Shown here: positions 25,580-35,095 of the stretch, piece by piece | Position numbering within the stretch: the stretch's first letter is position 1 | Layout: each line of letters starts with the position of its first letter | Assembly: GCA_963664665.2 (NCBI GenBank) | Contig: CAXXMH010000002.1 | Location: 183,828 to 247,827 of the forward strand | Direction of reading: 5' to 3' | Source: Bin55 sp963664665 | Lineage (GTDB): Bacteria; Pseudomonadota; Gammaproteobacteria; Pseudomonadales; Azotimanducaceae | Length of the DNA: 64,000 bases | Made by a program: the position numbers and the translations under genes | Notes under the pieces: generated by a model | Seen by the model: only the letters and a program-made list of their open reading frames with translations | Told to the model about the DNA's origin: nothing | Databases searched by the model: none

Positions 25580-26827
25580 TCATTCAGAATCTGAAGCAGC
25601 TTTCTCAATCTCCGTTGATGCATGTGCTTGAAGTGCGGAGGTCGCGCGCGCGTTTTGAGCTTCTTTCATCGCTTCCGCAGCGCGTTTGTTTTCCTGGATT
25701 TTTGCGTTAATCGCCATACCTGCGCGCATCCAGGTTTCACGGTTCTCAATCACATACTGGTTTGATTCGCGATAGTCGTGCAGCAGTCCGTTCACTTCAG
25801 GTATGACGTAACGCGCTACGAGGTCCCAACTGCTTAGCGTGTCCGCTCGGTTGGCCCAATCGTGCACGAAACCAATTACGCAGCCAAAGCCACCAGACAA
25901 TTCTTGCATTTCGTGAATTTTCGAGACTAGATCGTCTGGCGTGCCTATAACACTGACACTTCCGTCGCTAAACGCCATTACGTCTACGGCTTCGTCCGGT
26001 GTTTTGAATATCTGACCTTGACCCGCAGCCAGCGTCCCAACGGTGTATTCATTATTGTGTCGGAACAGACCTTCTCGCGCTTGTTCTCGCGCCTTGTCCC
26101 GTGTCTCGGCGACGTGCCAATTCAAGACTAACCGCCAATTCGATCGGTCAACCGTATTGCCATGCTTTTCCGCTGCTTCCTCAGCAAAACTCCATTGCAT
26201 TGGGAGTGCTTGAATACCTGCTTGTGACGTCGATCCAATCGACAGAACACCAATTCCATGCTTGCCAGCTAAGGTCATCCCAGATGGACTGATCAGAGAC
26301 GCAACCGTGAATTCCATGTTCTTTTGAACTGGTTTGAGTTGCAGTTTCGCATCTCTTAACGTGAACCAATCAGATTCAACGGTGAAACGTTCCTTACCGT
26401 CAAAGAGCCGACGAATGACGCCGATGGCTTCGTCTTGACGATCACGAAGAACCATTGGATCCATGCCAAGCGTATGTGCGTCGCTCGGAAGCGCGCCGGG
26501 ACCCGAACCAAATATCACGCGACCACGAGATTGATGGTCAAGCTGTGCAATCCTTTGAGCTACCATGAACGGATGGTGATAAGGTAAGGACACAACACCG
26601 GTACCCAGACGAATACGATGGGTCCGTTCTGCGGCTGCAGCAAGGAAGACTTCCGGTGAAGCGATGACCTCCCAACCCGTTGAATGGTGTTCGCCACACC
26701 AAAACTCATCAAATCCGAGTCGATCCATGTGGGCGACGAGTTCAAGGTCGCTCTGCAACTGTAGCGTGGGGTGTTCACCGATCGGGTGATGGGGCGCGAG
26801 GAACGCACCGAATCGCATATCGCTCAT
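25580..26827 (-). CDS. LLM-class flavin-dependent oxidoreductase (luciferase-like monooxygenase)
   Basis: The 415-residue TIM-barrel protein belongs to the bacterial luciferase-like family. Visible elements are MRFGAFLAPHHPIGEHP at the start, ELVAHMDRLGFDEFWCGEHHSTGWE near residue 30, IRLGTGVVSLPYHHPFMVAQRIAQLDHQSRGRV near 72-104 and FGSGPGALPSDAHTLGMDP near 105. These match the limonene-1,2-monooxygenase/alkane-monooxygenase branch, which uses reduced FMN and O2 to oxidise hydrophobic substrates. The last 50 residues are rich in Ala, Glu and Lys and probably form a helix. It converges with the HsaA-like gene, 41 bp apart, and both need reduced flavin. A shared terpenoid or aromatic pathway is plausible but unproven. 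Confidence 0.88.
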   Translation of the reverse strand: MSDMRFGAFLAPHHPIGEHPTLQLQSDLELVAHMDRLGFDEFWCGEHHSTGWEVIASPEVFLAAAAERTHRIRLGTGVVSLPYHHPFMVAQRIAQLDHQSRGRVIFGSGPGALPSDAHTLGMDPMVLRDRQDEAIGVIRRLFDGKERFTVESDWFTLRDAKLQLKPVQKNMEFTVASLISPSGMTLAGKHGIGVLSIGSTSQAGIQALPMQWSFAEEAAEKHGNTVDRSNWRLVLNWHVAETRDKAREQAREGLFRHNNEYTVGTLAAGQGQIFKTPDEAVDVMAFSDGSVSVIGTPDDLVSKIHEMQELSGGFGCVIGFVHDWANRADTLSSWDLVARYVIPEVNGLLHDYRESNQYVIENRETWMRAGMAINAKIQENKRAAEAMKEAQNARATSALQAHASTEIEKAASDSE

Positions 26828-26963
26828 AGATTCTGTCTTGGATACGTAGGAATACTTGGGATTGGATTCTACCTTTTACTTTGAGCACCAGATTGCCACA
26901 AGGCAGTCTGACTAAGTCAAAGTTTCAATGGAGTACGCTAGGTAGTGACCCAAGAATTAGCGA

Positions 26964-29900
26964 CTAGGTACGAATGCGGTCTTCCGCTGATGGTCCGGTT
27001 GCCAGATCACCTGTAAAACCGCCCGTTGCGGAAGAGGTCGACGACCCACCTGTGGGTTCTGCACCGAACGCAATTTCCCGCTCTTCCGCAGGTTTGAATG
27101 CTTTCTTTAGTTCGGCTGTATCATCGTGCATACGGAAAAGTGACTTAATGTCCTGCCTAATTTGGATCAGGCTAGGCACGATGAACAGCGTGGTAACTGC
27201 GGCAAATACGGTCCCAGTCGCAAGACTAACCGCCATTGGAATAAGGAATTGAGCTTGCATGCTCTTTTCAAACAACATTGGCGTTAATCCCAGCGCCGTC
27301 GTCGCGGTCGTAAGGAACACTGCTCGGAAGCGACCCCGTACAGCCTCTGTGATTGCGTCTTCGAATTCGATACCGGCTGCGCGTAAGCGTAGGAATAAGT
27401 CAGTCAACACAAGTGAGTTGTTCACCACTATGCCGCTCAATGCGATGATTCCAAATATCGAGACGAATGAAAGATCGAAGCCGAGAAGCCAATGACCTGC
27501 GATCGCACCGCCTGCACCGAATGGGATGGCGGACAGCACAGTGAAAGGCATGGAATAGTTGCGGAGCTGGCTAGCTAAAAGTATGTACATCAATAAGATA
27601 GAGGATGCTGCTAGCAACCCTAACTGAGCGAAGTCCTCCGCCTGTTCTTGTGCAAATCCAGCCTCTCTTATCAAGAGCCGCGGGAATTCAGTCTCTAACG
27701 CAGGTAGTACGGATTCGTTCACTTCCGCAATGACTTGATTCGGTGTGCGAATAGCGCTATCGATTCTCGCGTTCACTTCAACAACGCGACGACCGTCAAT
27801 TCGGGTGATGGACGAAAAACTTCGGTTTTCATCAATCCGCGCAACAGTGAAAAGCGGGACTTCCGTACCGTCGTTTAGTCGAATACGTGAATTCGCAAAA
27901 TCTCGCGTGCTACTTCGTTCATCGGTTGGCAAGCGAAGCATTACCTTCACTTCATTGCGATTGCGTTGAATCCGCTGGATTTCCTCGCCGAAATAGCTCT
28001 GCCGCAGCTGACGAGATATGTCAAGATTTGTGAGTCCGGCAGCTTCTCCCGCTGGTGTTAGCTCGATGTCGAATTGTCGTTTCCCAAGATCAAAATCGTC
28101 GGTAATCTGAACTAGTGCTTCAACATCTGTCAATTGTGTTTTTAGGTTGTCGACGGCGCGCAAGAGAACATCACTGTCGCGATGACTAAGCTGATAGGCC
28201 ATATTGGAGCCGCCGATAAACGACGAGGTGAATTGCAACGAGTCCGAGCCTGGGATATTGCCTACTGCACTGCGCCAAAGTCGCTCGATTTCCGCCGAGC
28301 TATTCTGACGAATGCTCTCGTCAGCAAGCTCTAAGATCACCTGAGCACGATTACTACTTTGCGAGACACCTCCTGGTCCACCCGGTCCACCGGCTAGCCT
28401 AAGCCCACCGCCAACGACCATGCTGAGCGACTCAATTTCAGTGCCTCCAGCCTCATCATTCACCCGCATAATCGCGTTTCGCAGTTGCTCAGCGCCTTCC
28501 TCGGTAGTACTGTAAGGTGTGCCGACAGGGTAAGTCAGGTTAGCGGATACGGAATCCGATTCAATCGAAGGAAAGAACAAAAACCGAACCGAATTGGTAT
28601 AGAGGAGCGATCCGCACAAAACGAGAAACCCGAACGCGAGGAGCAATGTGATATATCGCCTCTTGACAGCCCAAGCAGCTGCCGGTACGAGCACACGATC
28701 GCGAAAACGGTGCACGCCGGATGCAATTAAGGATTGCAGGACGCTTAGAGGCCATCGACTCCAATAACCTTCATGGGATAAGTGAGCGGGAAGAATCAGA
28801 AATACTTCGATCATCGAAATGACCAGAACGGTGATCACGACGAGCGGAACCGCTCCAAGTATTTGACCGAACGTACCTGTTGCGAACAGTAGGGGAGCGA
28901 AAGCGGCCATTGAGGTTAATACACCGATGCTGACGGGAGAGAAGACGCCTTTTGCCCCGGCGATCGATGCCCCAACACCGCGTAAACCAGTTTCGTGAAC
29001 GGCGCCAATGTTCTCGCCTACAACGATTGCATCGTCTACAACGACTCCTAATACCATGATCAAGCCGAACAGCGAGACCATGGTGATTTCGACACCGAGT
29101 GGCGCGAAAAAGATCATGGCACCAAGGAACGAAATTGGTACACCCATGGCCACCCAGATCGCAAGCTTCAGGTCAAGCATCAGAACCAGAAACGTCACAA
29201 CAAGCGTAAATCCAAGAATTCCGTTACGAACCAGAAGATCGATGCGCTGCTCCAAGACTTCGGATTGGTCTTGGAAAATTTCAATGTCAACGTTGTAGGG
29301 GATGGAAATGCCGTCAAGATTCGACTTTACGATTTCTGCGATTTCAAGAACGTCCTCGGAATCCGAGCGACTTACCTGAACGAAGATTGCAGGTCTTCCG
29401 TTGAATTCATTACGAAGCTGGTCGTCTACAAACGCGTCGCGAACAATTGCGATATCTCGAAGGAGTAGCGTCGTACCATTGGGAAGCGCTTGTATTGGGA
29501 TTGATTCGAATTCCGCGCCGGTCATCAGTTTCTTGTTCGTACGGATTAGGAGATCACCCGCATTTGACTTAATTTCACCCGCTGACAGGTTTACTGAATA
29601 CTGCCGTATACGGTTTGCGACCTGTTCAAGCGTGAGTCCATATTGACGTAGTGTGCGTTCGCTTATCTCGATGGAGATTTCGTAAGCGCGAGCACCATCA
29701 AGTGTTACAAGCGATACGCCGTCAAGGTCGAGTAATGCATCCTGCAAGAACTCCGCTGCACTTCGTAATTCGGTTTCTGGAACAGGCCCAGAGACAACGA
29801 GTTGCATTACGCTGCTAATAGATTCAGCGATGGTGACTTCTGCTTCTTCTGCGCGTTGTGGAGGGAAATCAACTAAACGATCAACAGCAGATTTGACGTC

Positions 29901-30260
29901 TTCATAGACCTCATCCTCATCTGCGAAATCTGTCAGTTCGACATTGATCGAACCACGCCCTTCGGAGGCGACTGACTCAACGCGGTAGACACCTTGGATT
30001 CCGGCGACTGCCTCTTCGACGCGACGCGTAATACCTTCCTCTACTTCAGATGGTGTTGCGCCAGGATAGGGGACGTTGACCGCAACTATGCCTGGTTTGA
30101 TTGTTGGGAATACTGCAGAATTGAGATTGGTTGCCATCCACAATCCGCCAAGCAGAAAAATGGCCATCAGCAGGTTTGCGGCGACCGCATTGCGAGCAAA
30201 AAACCCCATTGGACCATGATCAATGGATTGCTCTCTGATCTGATTGGCGAGGGGCGTCAT
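26964..30260 (-). CDS. RND-family efflux permease
   Basis: The 1,098-residue protein has the RND pump plan: a first membrane helix (residues about 28-46), a large periplasmic porter loop starting at PTIKPGIVAVNVPYPGATPSEVEEGITRRVEEAV, a helix bundle (about 340-540), a second porter loop and a final bundle (about 880-1035). The paired acidic residues of the proton relay are present in VLGVVVDDAIVVGEN. The position of the AcrB helix-10 lysine appears to be Asn in SGIVVNNSLVLTDL, as in a distinct HAE1-like subgroup. It should export amphiphilic compounds with proton antiport. Its start overlaps the stop of the periplasmic adaptor gene by 4 bp (30257-30260), so the two form one pump. No outer-membrane channel gene is nearby. 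Confidence 0.93.
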   Translation of the reverse strand: MTPLANQIREQSIDHGPMGFFARNAVAANLLMAIFLLGGLWMATNLNSAVFPTIKPGIVAVNVPYPGATPSEVEEGITRRVEEAVAGIQGVYRVESVASEGRGSINVELTDFADEDEVYEDVKSAVDRLVDFPPQRAEEAEVTIAESISSVMQLVVSGPVPETELRSAAEFLQDALLDLDGVSLVTLDGARAYEISIEISERTLRQYGLTLEQVANRIRQYSVNLSAGEIKSNAGDLLIRTNKKLMTGAEFESIPIQALPNGTTLLLRDIAIVRDAFVDDQLRNEFNGRPAIFVQVSRSDSEDVLEIAEIVKSNLDGISIPYNVDIEIFQDQSEVLEQRIDLLVRNGILGFTLVVTFLVLMLDLKLAIWVAMGVPISFLGAMIFFAPLGVEITMVSLFGLIMVLGVVVDDAIVVGENIGAVHETGLRGVGASIAGAKGVFSPVSIGVLTSMAAFAPLLFATGTFGQILGAVPLVVITVLVISMIEVFLILPAHLSHEGYWSRWPLSVLQSLIASGVHRFRDRVLVPAAAWAVKRRYITLLLAFGFLVLCGSLLYTNSVRFLFFPSIESDSVSANLTYPVGTPYSTTEEGAEQLRNAIMRVNDEAGGTEIESLSMVVGGGLRLAGGPGGPGGVSQSSNRAQVILELADESIRQNSSAEIERLWRSAVGNIPGSDSLQFTSSFIGGSNMAYQLSHRDSDVLLRAVDNLKTQLTDVEALVQITDDFDLGKRQFDIELTPAGEAAGLTNLDISRQLRQSYFGEEIQRIQRNRNEVKVMLRLPTDERSSTRDFANSRIRLNDGTEVPLFTVARIDENRSFSSITRIDGRRVVEVNARIDSAIRTPNQVIAEVNESVLPALETEFPRLLIREAGFAQEQAEDFAQLGLLAASSILLMYILLASQLRNYSMPFTVLSAIPFGAGGAIAGHWLLGFDLSFVSIFGIIALSGIVVNNSLVLTDLFLRLRAAGIEFEDAITEAVRGRFRAVFLTTATTALGLTPMLFEKSMQAQFLIPMAVSLATGTVFAAVTTLFIVPSLIQIRQDIKSLFRMHDDTAELKKAFKPAEEREIAFGAEPTGGSSTSSATGGFTGDLATGPSAEDRIRT

Positions 30261-31390
30261 GATTGTGGCATACCTGCGATTCTTACGGAGTCACCTTCCT
30301 CGACATTTGGCATCGAACCTGTCACGATGCCGTCGTAATATGGGAAGGAACTAACGAGCAATCCATCTTCCCGACGATCGTGAATTTGAATCTTCTGTCG
30401 GATAAGTAGCCCATCCTTGACGACCCACACGGTGCTCTTTGCCTGCTCGGTCTCTTCAGGTAAGACAAAGGCTTGATCGATTTGCCGACCAAAAATCTTC
30501 GCCCGGATGAAACTGCCAGGAGTAAGTTCATGATCATCGGCTGATTGAACCTTCGCGTAGAGCGCTGAGGCGCGCGTTCGTTCATCTAAAGACGCACTCT
30601 GGCGCTCGACAACAGCTTCGACGAAACCGTGGTCTGATTCCAATATCGCGCGACGACCTTTGATAGGTTCCAGCGCATCGAGGTCCATTGTTGAGACTGC
30701 AATAACGGCTTCAAGTTCGTTAATGTCATAGACCTGACCGACCGGTTGATTCATAGAAAGCAGCTGTCCGACGGCAACGTTCGAAGTTAACACGCGACCT
30801 GTGAAGGGAAAACTGAACTCAGTTCGACTGAGAGCTAACTCCGCAGCAAGCAACCGTGCCTTCGCGCGATCAATTGCGGCTTGACTCCTTTCGATTTGCG
30901 GCTCCTGGGCTACAAGCGGAGGGACGGTGGCGCCTGGATTGAGGAGTTGATAGTTATCCGATGCGGCATCTCGTTGAGCGTTCGCCAGGTTCATTTCAGC
31001 CAACGCAACAGCAAGATCAGCCTTCGCTTGGCGTACACTCAGTTCAGCATCGATTGGATCCAACTTAAAAACTGACTCGCCAGCATTGAATTCGCCACCG
31101 TTCCGTAACGAGGGTGAAACCCAGATGACACGACCGCCGACTTGCGGCACGATGGAAACTGCGGTCCGGTACGAGATCGAACCTGTCGCATCGACTTCGA
31201 CGGTAGCACTGATGATGTCAGGACGTACTACTGCGAGCGTTACCTGAGGTGCTTGCATCCCGCCTGGGGGACCCATTGGGAATGAAGGTGGCGTATCTGA
31301 AGACGTGGTGCCTCTACATGCGACTAAGGCTGCAGCCGTGACAAGAGCAAGCACGATAAGTATTTGAGCGACGCCGATGACACGTTTCAT
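30257..31390 (-). CDS. RND efflux periplasmic adaptor (HlyD/AcrA family lipoprotein)
   Basis: The 377-residue protein has a lipoprotein signal with Cys25 in ALVAC and then the adaptor layout. A beta-barrel/lipoyl start (VEVDATGSISYRTAVSIVPQVGGRVIWVSP) is followed by a helical hairpin (about residues 118-190, rich in Ala, Gln and Glu), the lipoyl second half (FPFTGRVLTSNVAVGQLLSMNQPVGQVYDI) and a membrane-proximal C-terminal domain. Adaptors of this family join the inner-membrane pump to an outer-membrane channel. The 4-bp overlap with the permease gene shows translational coupling. It diverges from the SMP-30 gene at 31522, and the 131-bp gap should contain both promoters. No regulator gene is adjacent. 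Confidence 0.92.
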   Translation of the reverse strand: MKRVIGVAQILIVLALVTAAALVACRGTTSSDTPPSFPMGPPGGMQAPQVTLAVVRPDIISATVEVDATGSISYRTAVSIVPQVGGRVIWVSPSLRNGGEFNAGESVFKLDPIDAELSVRQAKADLAVALAEMNLANAQRDAASDNYQLLNPGATVPPLVAQEPQIERSQAAIDRAKARLLAAELALSRTEFSFPFTGRVLTSNVAVGQLLSMNQPVGQVYDINELEAVIAVSTMDLDALEPIKGRRAILESDHGFVEAVVERQSASLDERTRASALYAKVQSADDHELTPGSFIRAKIFGRQIDQAFVLPEETEQAKSTVWVVKDGLLIRQKIQIHDRREDGLLVSSFPYYDGIVTGSMPNVEEGDSVRIAGMPQS

Positions 31391-31521
31391 ACGAGCGAGA
31401 GATCTCTACAGTAAGTTATCACGAAGGATGGATTGGGCTAGCCGTACCGCCTAAGAGTCATTCTAGGTTTGACCTTAAACGAATACGTAGCATTTATACG
31501 GAATCAGAAGATAAACCTGTC

Positions 31522-32439
31522 ATGAAAATCGTTACGGATCAATTACAGTTTCCGGAAGGTCCCGTCGCATTACCAGACGGTTCGGTGCTCGTGGTCGAAA
31601 TCGCTCGAGGCACGCTCTCACGAGTTGATCAAGATGGTTCCATAGAGGTCGTGTCAGAAGTAGGAGGCGGTCCAAATGGAGCAGCAATTGGTCCTAATGG
31701 CGACTGCTTTATCTGTAATAACGGTGGTTTTAACTGGATTAGGCGACCTGGACGAACCTTTCCAGGTGATCAAGCAGATGACTATACGGGCGGGCGTATT
31801 GAACGCGTTGATCTTCAGTCGGGTAGGTCTGAAGTAATTTACGAAGCGGTAGATGGCGTTCGCCTAAGAGGACCCAACGATCTTGTATTCGACGATGTCG
31901 GTGGTTTTTGGTTTACGGATCATGGAAAAAACCGACCGCGCGAACGAGACCGGACTGGTGTTTTCTACGCGAAGGCAGATGGCTCACACATCGAAGAAGT
32001 GATATTTCCATTAGAAGCTCCGAATGGCATTGGGCTTTCCGCGAATAACGACGAGCTCTATATCGCTGAAACACCGACCGGTAGGTTGTGGGCGTACCCT
32101 CTGCAAGGTCCGGGTGCATTGAAAGGCGAGAGACTAGATCGCCCGGATGGTGGACGTGTCGTGAAGGGGCGGAATGCCTACTTCATGTTCGATTCACTGG
32201 CAGTTGACGGTGATGGTGGGGTATGCGTTGCAACGTTGATCGACGGCGGAATTACAACGCTATATCCTGATGGGCGTGATCCGAAGTTCGTGCCTATGCC
32301 TGATCGTCTGACGACAAATATCTGTTTCGGTGGAGAAGACTTACAGACCGCGTACGTTACGCTCTCATCCACCGGGCAGCTTGTCGAAATGGAGTGGGAC
32401 GTCGCAGGACTTCCCCTTAACTATTTGAATTTAAACTAA
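31522..32439 (+). CDS. SMP-30/gluconolactonase-family lactonase
   Basis: The 305-residue six-bladed beta-propeller belongs to the SMP-30/gluconolactonase/LRE-like family, which hydrolyses sugar or other lactones with one divalent metal. The metal ligands are visible: Glu12 in QFPEGPVALPDGS, Asn in LRGPNDLVFDDVGGFWFTDHG near residue 118, Asn in APNGIGLSANNDELYIAET near 168, and Asp in MFDSLAVDGDGGVCVATL near 223. There is no signal peptide, so it acts in the cytosol. The start ATG at 31522 is the only one before the first blade. The next gene downstream is a broken nucleoside hydrolase on the opposite strand. Confidence 0.9.
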   Translation: MKIVTDQLQFPEGPVALPDGSVLVVEIARGTLSRVDQDGSIEVVSEVGGGPNGAAIGPNGDCFICNNGGFNWIRRPGRTFPGDQADDYTGGRIERVDLQSGRSEVIYEAVDGVRLRGPNDLVFDDVGGFWFTDHGKNRPRERDRTGVFYAKADGSHIEEVIFPLEAPNGIGLSANNDELYIAETPTGRLWAYPLQGPGALKGERLDRPDGGRVVKGRNAYFMFDSLAVDGDGGVCVATLIDGGITTLYPDGRDPKFVPMPDRLTTNICFGGEDLQTAYVTLSSTGQLVEMEWDVAGLPLNYLNLN

Positions 32440-32488
32440 ATTACTCTTCAGGGCAACTTTCTTTAGTGTCTCGCTGAACGAGGGCACG

Positions 32489-33532
32489 TCAACGGGATTG
32501 TGGTGCTACAGACATGAGATTCTCGACTTCGTTGAGATAGAAATCTCTCGATTTCGTTGGTCGAGCGTACGAGCGATTTTCCCCATCCATGTGCCAAGTG
32601 AATCCGTTCCGGAGCCGACCCGTCATGTTCCCCATGAATTCAAATCCACCCAATTCGCCGCGAATTCCGACCAATGCAGCGATCTGATCCCAACTTGAAC
32701 GACCTTTGAATGAGCCGTTGAACCGCCTGAAGTACGCCTCTCGGACTGGATTCTCCGGCGGCGTCGATGAAAGAGAAATTCCTGAATGTAGATCGCCGCC
32801 AAAGTCCGTAAATACAAGAGGTGTCGGTCAGTATTCGATCACCAACTGAGTTTCCTCAATAAGGCCATGTCTTACAAAGTTGAAGTTGTCGTTGACTCGG
32901 CCACCCATGACGACAAGTAGACGTACTTTCCGCTTGACTAAGTCCGGATAGGTACGAAATAAAGCAGCTTGGTTATTCAAGAAGCCTAGCGAAATGATGG
33001 TGACGCTTCGGTCTTCTTGGGTACTAAGGGTATTGGCATAGAAATCCAAAGCGTTGTCAGCTTTTGCGCCTTTTAAACTGCTGAGTACATTCGCTAAATG
33101 ACTCAAATATCGTGACTCGTCCGGATCTTCAAGCGTGCCGTTGTACCGTGCTATTGGAGTTTCCTCTCGGTCATACCACGAATTGATAGCAGCGATCGCT
33201 CTAACACCGTCCGGGTGTACTTCGTTGTAGCTGACGCCGAGTATCTGCGCCTCATTTCGGTCAGCGAGTGCATGGGTTACCGCGAGTGCACCGACGTCAT
33301 CAACGTCAAATGTCATATCAGTTTCAATAATTACGTTGACCATGTCAGCAGTAGAAATTCGAGCAACTAAAACCAATAGGAACACAACCGAAACAGCACG
33401 AGCAACTAAATTGAGTTGCGTAGTGCGATCTACGAGAGAGGTGACACGCGATGTGTTGTCCCGCAGCCACATCAGAGCAGTCTTGAACGTAGGTGTTGTA
33501 AATGGTGATAAATAGTATGCGGTATTGTCCAA
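32489..33532 (-). pseudogene. Nucleoside hydrolase-like gene interrupted by one TGA (32828-32830)
   Basis: From the start at 33532 the frame encodes a membrane/signal segment (VFLLVLVARISTA) and then a nucleoside hydrolase-type metal loop, ETDMTFDVDDVGAL. It stops at a TGA (32830-32828) after residue 234. The same frame then continues without a stop for 112 more codons to 32489, giving PTPLVFTDFGGDLHSGISL, then RRFNGSFKGRSSWDQIAALVG and FEFMGNMTGRLRNGFTWHMDG. These look like the missing C-terminal third of the same enzyme. The broken spot reads LVIEY-stop-PTPLVF, where homologs typically carry Trp before PTP, so a single TGG-to-TGA change would explain it. A full protein would be about 347 residues. 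Either the gene is dead or the change is a sequencing or assembly error. Sec is unlikely because the site is a Trp position and no hairpin follows. Confidence 0.75.
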
Positions 33533-33682
33533 GTCGTTGATACTTCCATTGAATGCACCCAGAGTAACGCGTCTTCCGTTTTGGACGCTTGCCTAAAGGT
33601 CGCATGGTACGCTTATACGGGACGCGCACGTCTTGGTAAGTTCCTTCTAGGCAGTCGATTTATGAAAGAGAGAGACTAAGTC

Positions 33683-35095
33683 GTGAATTCATACGACCTC
33701 AGATTAATCACGCTTTCGCTTCTCATTTTCTTTGGATCGTTTCAAAGCGCGAACGAAGCCAATGTGTTTTCTGACGAGGCACGATTCACGTCGAAACGCT
33801 TAGATAACGGTCTACAAGTTTCAGTTTACGAAGATCAGCGGATGCCGATTGTTACCGTCCAATTGGCCTACTACATTGGGAGTTCTCACGAAGAGGACGA
33901 TTCTCGAGGACTTGCCCATTTGTTCGAGCATCTGATGTTTAGTGCTACGGAAAAATACCCAGAACGGGCTGTGTTCAATCTCGTTGAACAACACGGCGGA
34001 TCAACTAATGCGACGACCAGTTTTGATGAAACCCGATATTTCGCATTGGTCCCACCTGGTCCACACATTGGCGTGTTAGAAATATATGCGGACCGAATGG
34101 TGAACCTGCTCGTCACTGAAGAGGATCTCGATCGGGACAAGAAGATTGTCTTAGAAGAACTGCGTGTTAATGCACAAAACGACCCGATCAACCGCATAGG
34201 TTTTGAAGCGCTGCGACAAGGATTTGGTGATCACCCATACGCGATTTCGCCTTTAGGAACTGAAGACGACGTTAACCGTGCAACCGTAGCGGGCTGCATT
34301 GAGTTCTACCAACGATACTACGGTCCCCAGAATGCCCACTTGTCGATCGTAGGTCCCGTAGGGATTGAAGAGACCCTTCAACTAGCTGAGCGCCTCTTCG
34401 GAAGTATTGAAAAACAGGTAGAGACTCCTCGCGCGGTGCCATCACTTGCGAGTTGGGATTTTCCTGAAGAACTCAACCTGAGTGATGACATACCGCCGGT
34501 CGAAGCCAGCGCGCTTGTATTTGAACTGCCAACCGCGTCGTCAGAAGATTACGAAGCGATTAGATTGATGATTTTGCTCATCTCAGGATTGGATGGCTTT
34601 GAGGACGAGCTAATTCGTAAACGACGACGTGCTTTATACGCGCAGATGCTCGATTTACCTACAAAAGCGGGGCGTGTACTGGCATTCGCTTCAATTTCTC
34701 TGCCGTATCGGCGTAAGGCAACAGCATTTCTACATTTAGATCAGACGCTTGAGACACTTGCTCGTTTTGAATGGCTAGATGAACAATCGCTCCGCGCCGC
34801 AAAACGACGTTACCTTCAAACTGAATACCGAGGCAGATATCGATCATCCACAATGGCGAGCCGAATTGAGTTTGCGCACGGGTGGCAGAGTGATGTTAGG
34901 AGAGCATTTGACAGGGAAGACCGGATCAATGCGGTATCGCTCGAGGACGTAAAAAGAGTCTATCAACGTTTTGTTGTGAACTCAGAGCCAACCAGGATAT
35001 ACATTGAACCTACGCGTGTGCCTTGGTATGTATCTACATTTGGTTGGCTTTATCCACTCGCTGATCGGATGGGACTGACGAGGTTTTTTCTATGA
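33683..35095 (+). CDS. M16-family zinc metallopeptidase, active-type subunit
   Basis: The 470-residue protein has a signal peptide (LRLITLSLLIFFGSFQSANA-like region, residues about 6-26) and a two-domain M16 fold. The inverted zinc motif HxxEH is present as GLAHLFEHLMF near residue 79, with the third ligand Glu in the downstream VLEELRVN near 157. The second half carries the C-terminal M16 domain, with RKRRRALYAQMLDLP near 312. It should cut peptides in the periplasm. The start is GTG at 33683, with GAGAGAG just upstream. It overlaps the next gene by 4 bp (35092-35095), so the two subunits are made together, as in the YmxG/PqqL-type pairs where one partner is catalytic and one is not. Confidence 0.9.
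   Translation: MNSYDLRLITLSLLIFFGSFQSANEANVFSDEARFTSKRLDNGLQVSVYEDQRMPIVTVQLAYYIGSSHEEDDSRGLAHLFEHLMFSATEKYPERAVFNLVEQHGGSTNATTSFDETRYFALVPPGPHIGVLEIYADRMVNLLVTEEDLDRDKKIVLEELRVNAQNDPINRIGFEALRQGFGDHPYAISPLGTEDDVNRATVAGCIEFYQRYYGPQNAHLSIVGPVGIEETLQLAERLFGSIEKQVETPRAVPSLASWDFPEELNLSDDIPPVEASALVFELPTASSEDYEAIRLMILLISGLDGFEDELIRKRRRALYAQMLDLPTKAGRVLAFASISLPYRRKATAFLHLDQTLETLARFEWLDEQSLRAAKRRYLQTEYRGRYRSSTMASRIEFAHGWQSDVRRAFDREDRINAVSLEDVKRVYQRFVVNSEPTRIYIEPTRVPWYVSTFGWLYPLADRMGLTRFFL

Noticed and set aside
32828..32830. TGA in the nucleoside hydrolase read as selenocysteine
   Set aside because: The residue lies at a probable Trp position, no hairpin follows at the right distance, and no Sec-containing nucleoside hydrolase is known to me. 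A nonsense change or an assembly error is more likely.
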